Below, in pieces: positions 61,220 through 64,000 of a stretch of DNA of 64,000 nucleotides. Each line of letters opens with the position of its first letter. The stretch's first letter is position 1. The notes under the pieces were generated by a model that was not told the DNA's origin, searched no databases, and worked only from the letters and a program-made list of their open reading frames with translations. The stretch lies in NCBI RefSeq assembly GCF_000518765.1, contig NZ_JAEF01000006.1, positions 124,001 to 188,000 on the forward strand, written 5' to 3'. Both the position numbers and the translations under genes were made by a program. The stretch is from Ruminococcus flavefaciens ATCC 19208 (GTDB lineage Bacteria; Bacillota; Clostridia; Oscillospirales; Ruminococcaceae).

Positions 61220-62968
61220 ATGGAAAATATTACAGTAAAAATCAACGGTGTTGAATTAGAAGTCCCCAAGGGCACTACTGTTCTTGAAGCTGCTCACATG
61301 GCTGGATTTGAAATTCCTACACTTTGCTATATGAAGGAGATCAACGAGATCGGTGCCTGCCGTATCTGCGTTACAGAAGTCAACGAGGGCAGAGGCTTCC
61401 GTCTTGTAGCAGGCTGCGTATATCCATGTTCAAACAATATGGAGATACTCACAAGCTCACCAAAGGTTATCGCTGCAAGAAAGAAGACACTTGAGCTTAT
61501 CCTTTCAACACATGACAGAAAGTGTCTCTCATGCGTAAGAAGCGGTAACTGTGAGCTCCAGAAGCTTGCTAAGGACTACGGCGTTGAAGACGCTACAGTT
61601 TATGACGGCGTAAAGAACGAGTATGAGGTTGACAATTCTGCTCCTCATATGTATCGTGACAACAATAAGTGTATCCTTTGCCGCCGCTGCGTAGCAGTGT
61701 GTGCAAAGACACAGGGCATCGGCGTTATCGGTGCTAACGAGAGAGGCTTTAAGACATATATCGGTTCTGCATTTGACATGGGACTTGGCGAAACAAGCTG
61801 TGTATCATGTGGTCAGTGTATTGCAGTATGTCCTGTCGGCGCACTCTCTGAAAAGGATTATACTAAGGAAGTTATGGCAGCTATCGCTGATCCTGAGAAG
61901 ACAGTTCTCGTTCAGACAGCTCCTGCTGTACGTGCTGGTCTTGCTGAGTGCTTCGGCAATCCTATCGGCACAAATGCAGAAGGCAAAATGGCAGCTGCTC
62001 TCAGAAGACTTGGCTTTGACAAGGTATTCGATACAGACTTTGCTGCTGATCTTACTATCATGGAAGAGGCTAACGAGTTCCTCGATCGTTTCTCAAACGG
62101 CGGAACACTTCCTCTTATCACATCATGCTCACCTGGATGGGTTAAGTTCTGTGAGCACTACTATCCTGATCTTCTCGATCACCTTTCAAGCTGTAAGTCA
62201 CCACAGCAGATGTTCGGTGCAACAGCTAAGACATACTATGCTCAGAAGATGGGCATCGATCCAAAGAACATTGTTATGGTATCTATCATGCCATGTACAG
62301 CTAAGAAGTTCGAGATCGGCAGACCTGATCAGAGCGCAGCTGGCGTTCCTGACGTTGACTATGCACTTACAACTCGTGAACTCGGCAGAATGATCGAGCG
62401 CGCTGGTATCCTCTTCAACTCACTTCCTGAGGAGAAGTTCGATGATCCGCTCGGAATCTCAACAGGTGCCGGTGTTATCTTCGGTGCTACAGGCGGTGTT
62501 ATGGAAGCTGCTCTCAGAACAGCTGTATATACACTCACAGGCGAGAACGTAACAGATCTCCCGGAGGTTCGTGGTACAAAGGATATCAAGGAAGCAACAT
62601 ACGATGTTGCAGGCAATAAGGTCAAGGTTATCGTAACAAGCGGTCTTGCTAATGCAAGAAAGGTTCTTGACGATATCAGAGCAGGCAAGTGCGACGCTCA
62701 GTTCATCGAGATCATGGCTTGTCCCGGCGGCTGTGTAAACGGCGGCGGTCAGCCACAGGTTCCAATGGGCGTTAGAAACTTCGTTGACATCAGAGAAGAG
62801 AGAGCTAAGGTTCTCTACAACCTCGACAAGTCAATGCCTATCAGACAGTCTCATGAAAACCCAGCTATCAAGAAGGTTTACGAAGAATTCTTCGAGAAGC
62901 CGGGCAGCCACAAGGCACATGAGGTTCTCCATACAACATATGTAAAGAGAAAAGTTAATGAAATATAA
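61220..62968 (+). CDS. hydA: [FeFe]-hydrogenase catalytic subunit HydA
   Basis: 582 residues. N-terminal plant-type [2Fe-2S] (PTLCYMKEINEIGACRICV), His/Cys [4Fe-4S] (HDRKCLSCVRSGNCEL), and two [4Fe-4S] clusters (CILCRRCVAVC, CVSCGQCIAVCPVGAL). The H-cluster motifs are L1 TSCSPGW with C303, L2 MPCTAKK with C359 and L3 MACPGGCVNGGGQP with C501/C505. It evolves H2, using electrons from NADH and reduced ferredoxin together with HydB/HydC. Its maturation needs HydG, encoded about 22 kb upstream, plus HydE and HydF from outside the window. Confidence 0.97.
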   Translation: MENITVKINGVELEVPKGTTVLEAAHMAGFEIPTLCYMKEINEIGACRICVTEVNEGRGFRLVAGCVYPCSNNMEILTSSPKVIAARKKTLELILSTHDRKCLSCVRSGNCELQKLAKDYGVEDATVYDGVKNEYEVDNSAPHMYRDNNKCILCRRCVAVCAKTQGIGVIGANERGFKTYIGSAFDMGLGETSCVSCGQCIAVCPVGALSEKDYTKEVMAAIADPEKTVLVQTAPAVRAGLAECFGNPIGTNAEGKMAAALRRLGFDKVFDTDFAADLTIMEEANEFLDRFSNGGTLPLITSCSPGWVKFCEHYYPDLLDHLSSCKSPQQMFGATAKTYYAQKMGIDPKNIVMVSIMPCTAKKFEIGRPDQSAAGVPDVDYALTTRELGRMIERAGILFNSLPEEKFDDPLGISTGAGVIFGATGGVMEAALRTAVYTLTGENVTDLPEVRGTKDIKEATYDVAGNKVKVIVTSGLANARKVLDDIRAGKCDAQFIEIMACPGGCVNGGGQPQVPMGVRNFVDIREERAKVLYNLDKSMPIRQSHENPAIKKVYEEFFEKPGSHKAHEVLHTTYVKRKVNEI

Positions 62969-62987
62969 TGAATAGCTGAATTCATTG

Positions 62988-63015
62988 AGAGCGGACTGTA
63001 TGTCCGCTCTTTTTA
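62988..63015 (+). terminator. Terminator of hydCBA
   Basis: AGAGCGGAC and GTCCGCTCT arms with TGTAT loop, then TTTTT. Confidence 0.9.
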
Positions 63016-63027
63016 TGCGAGTTTTGT

Positions 63028-63056
63028 TGACATAAACAGAATAAAGTGATATAATT
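63028..63056 (+). promoter_or_regulatory. Sigma-A promoter
   Basis: TTGACA at 63028-63033, 17 bp spacer, TATAAT at 63051-63056 with extended TGa. Confidence 0.88.
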
Positions 63057-63085
63057 AGGTATAATAAAAAAATGGGGGGAAGTAC

Positions 63086-63307
63086 ATGGATAAGGTGTGT
63101 GAATTCTGTGCCGCTAAAGTGGTAACAGGAATACTGACAACTCCATATGCAGTTCAGTTTTATCCTGAGGGCGAGGAGAAAAAATTAAAGCCTAAAAGAA
63201 GTCAGGTCATCTGTGATGCATGCCCGCAGTGTGGACATATTCAGAATATTCGTCTGAAAGATCCTGAGAATATTATGAAGTATCGTTATACTATCCTTGA
63301 TGACTGA
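63086..63307 (+). CDS. Small zinc-ribbon protein
   Basis: 73 residues with two CxxC pairs, CEFCAAKVV near the start and CDACPQCGH in the second half; a single zinc ribbon is likely. GGGGGGAAG precedes the ATG. The family is not named; small cytosolic proteins like this occur widely. It precedes rubrerythrin on the same strand by 83 bases with no terminator seen, so the two may be cotranscribed. Confidence 0.8.
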   Translation: MDKVCEFCAAKVVTGILTTPYAVQFYPEGEEKKLKPKRSQVICDACPQCGHIQNIRLKDPENIMKYRYTILDD

Positions 63308-63390
63308 TACGAAAGATTCAGCGGAAAAGTATGGTGCGTGAATAAAATACGTCTGCGTGAGCATAATACTTCCAAAAGGAGGTAATATTC

Positions 63391-64000
63391 ATGCAGACAA
63401 GTTTTAATGACAGTCAGACAAAAGTAAATCTCATGCGGGCCTTTGCAGGTGAATGCCAGTCCCGTCAGCGTTATTATCAGGCGGCGCTGAAAGCACAGCA
63501 GCAGAAGTTTGTGGGGCTTGAGAGAATGTTCCGCTTTACTGCCGAACAGGAGGAACGTCATGCGCTGGTATTCTGGAAACTGATGAAGGAAGCAGCAGGT
63601 CAGAGCATTGATATAAGTGCAGGATTTCCTGCGGACGTATTCGATGAGGTTCAGCAGCTTCTTGATGCATCCGGTAAGGAAGAGGAAAAGGAGTTTTCTG
63701 TGGTTTATCCTGATTTTGCACGTATTGCAGCGAGTGAAGGATATCAAGATACAGCCTCTAAATTCAGAATGATTGCAGAGATCGAGGACAGTCACCGCAA
63801 ACGTTTTGCTTATTATGCCAAGCTTTACCGTGAGGATAAGCTTTTCCGCAGCGACGATACTCAGCAGCGATGGATATGTCTTAATTGCGGGCATATCCAC
63901 ACGGGTACAGAGCCTCCGAAGGATTGTCCCGTATGCAATGTACAGCAAGGATATTTCATACGTGAAACGGAAGCGGCTTTTACGTCATGTGATATCATAG
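63391..64000 (+). CDS. Rubrerythrin (C-terminus beyond window)
   Basis: 203 residues visible, still open at the edge. The diiron ferritin-like part has FAGECQSRQRYYQAALKAQQ, EQEERHALVFWKLMKEA, ASEGYQDTASKFRMIAEIED and SHRKRFAYYAKLYRED, giving the expected E/ExxH ligands twice. The rubredoxin-like Fe(SCys)4 site is WICLNCGHIHTG and CPVCNVQQGYF. Rubrerythrins reduce hydrogen peroxide in anaerobes, which suits an oxygen-sensitive hydrogenase next door. AAAAGGAGG precedes the ATG. The protein is near its normal end but the stop lies outside. Confidence 0.95.
   Translation, partial: MQTSFNDSQTKVNLMRAFAGECQSRQRYYQAALKAQQQKFVGLERMFRFTAEQEERHALVFWKLMKEAAGQSIDISAGFPADVFDEVQQLLDASGKEEEKEFSVVYPDFARIAASEGYQDTASKFRMIAEIEDSHRKRFAYYAKLYREDKLFRSDDTQQRWICLNCGHIHTGTEPPKDCPVCNVQQGYFIRETEAAFTSCDII

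Overview
The window looks like chromosome from a fibre-degrading, strictly anaerobic Ruminococcus-type Firmicute (R. flavefaciens / R. albus group is my inference). The reasons are six separate dockerin-bearing secreted proteins (serpin, GH43, two BspA-type leucine-rich-repeat proteins, a C39-like protein, an InlB-repeat protein), Thr-rich linkers, a trimeric [FeFe]-hydrogenase with its maturase HydG, rubrerythrin, Firmicute-type promoters (many exact TTGACA-N17-TATAAT), and the Firmicute rplU-prp-rpmA-obg-mrnC order. I see no phage, IS element, CRISPR array or replication origin.

Layout. 0-3 kb (minus): a partial Thr-rich membrane protein translationally coupled to an ECF sigma factor, then a dockerin-serpin. 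3-10 kb (plus): a GH3 lipoprotein; an Lsa-type ABC-F ribosome-protection gene behind a long leader with a three-residue upstream ORF and an attenuator; a membrane protein plus a solute-binding/VWA protein. 9.9-13 kb (minus): GNAT, a 2-TM protein, a HAD phosphatase and a glycerol-1-phosphate-dehydrogenase-like enzyme. 13-16.5 kb (plus): an NAD-salvage operon (NrtR-like Nudix/winged-helix regulator, nicotinamidase, nicotinate phosphoribosyltransferase) plus a glycosyltransferase, with two TGATAwTATCA operators in front. 16.6-22.2 kb (minus): tRNA-Leu, tRNA-Pro, a membrane-anchored clostripain and a GH43-lectin-dockerin enzyme. 22.4-29 kb (plus): a cobalamin riboswitch driving a surface CbiK-type chelatase lipoprotein, a two-domain lipoprotein, BtuFCD-type ABC transporter genes and an EamA permease. 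29.2-34 kb: a 1541-residue LRR-dockerin protein. 34-36.5 kb (minus): tRNA-Leu and three poorly known genes. 36.6-39.1 kb: a hydrogenase-maturation cluster (TM1266-type regulator, PPOX-like protein, HydG) behind an unidentified leader with a terminator. 39.1-43.4 kb: a tiny membrane protein, LRR-dockerin, YlmC/YmxH, rpsB, tsf and a membrane protein. 43.5-50 kb: MoxR/DUF58/transglutaminase module, C39-like dockerin protein, prmA. 50-57 kb: an unknown gene, rplU-prp-rpmA, obg, mrnC, yebC, GNAT, and a Mn2+ riboswitch with mntP. 56.4-58.2 kb (minus): InlB-repeat dockerin protein and a DUF4250 protein. 58.8-64 kb: hydC-hydB-hydA hydrogenase, a zinc ribbon and rubrerythrin (runs off the end).

How the parts work together. 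The dockerin proteins would be displayed on a cellulosome-like scaffold for polysaccharide capture, hydrolysis and protection. The electron-bifurcating hydrogenase disposes of fermentation electrons as H2, and HydG (about 20 kb away) builds its H-cluster. The NAD-salvage and B12-uptake operons feed cofactors and each carries its own recognisable control element. The most interesting items for follow-up are the B12-controlled surface chelatase/transport operon, the paired NAD operators, the ABC-F leader, and the unidentified leader before the hydrogenase-maturation genes.
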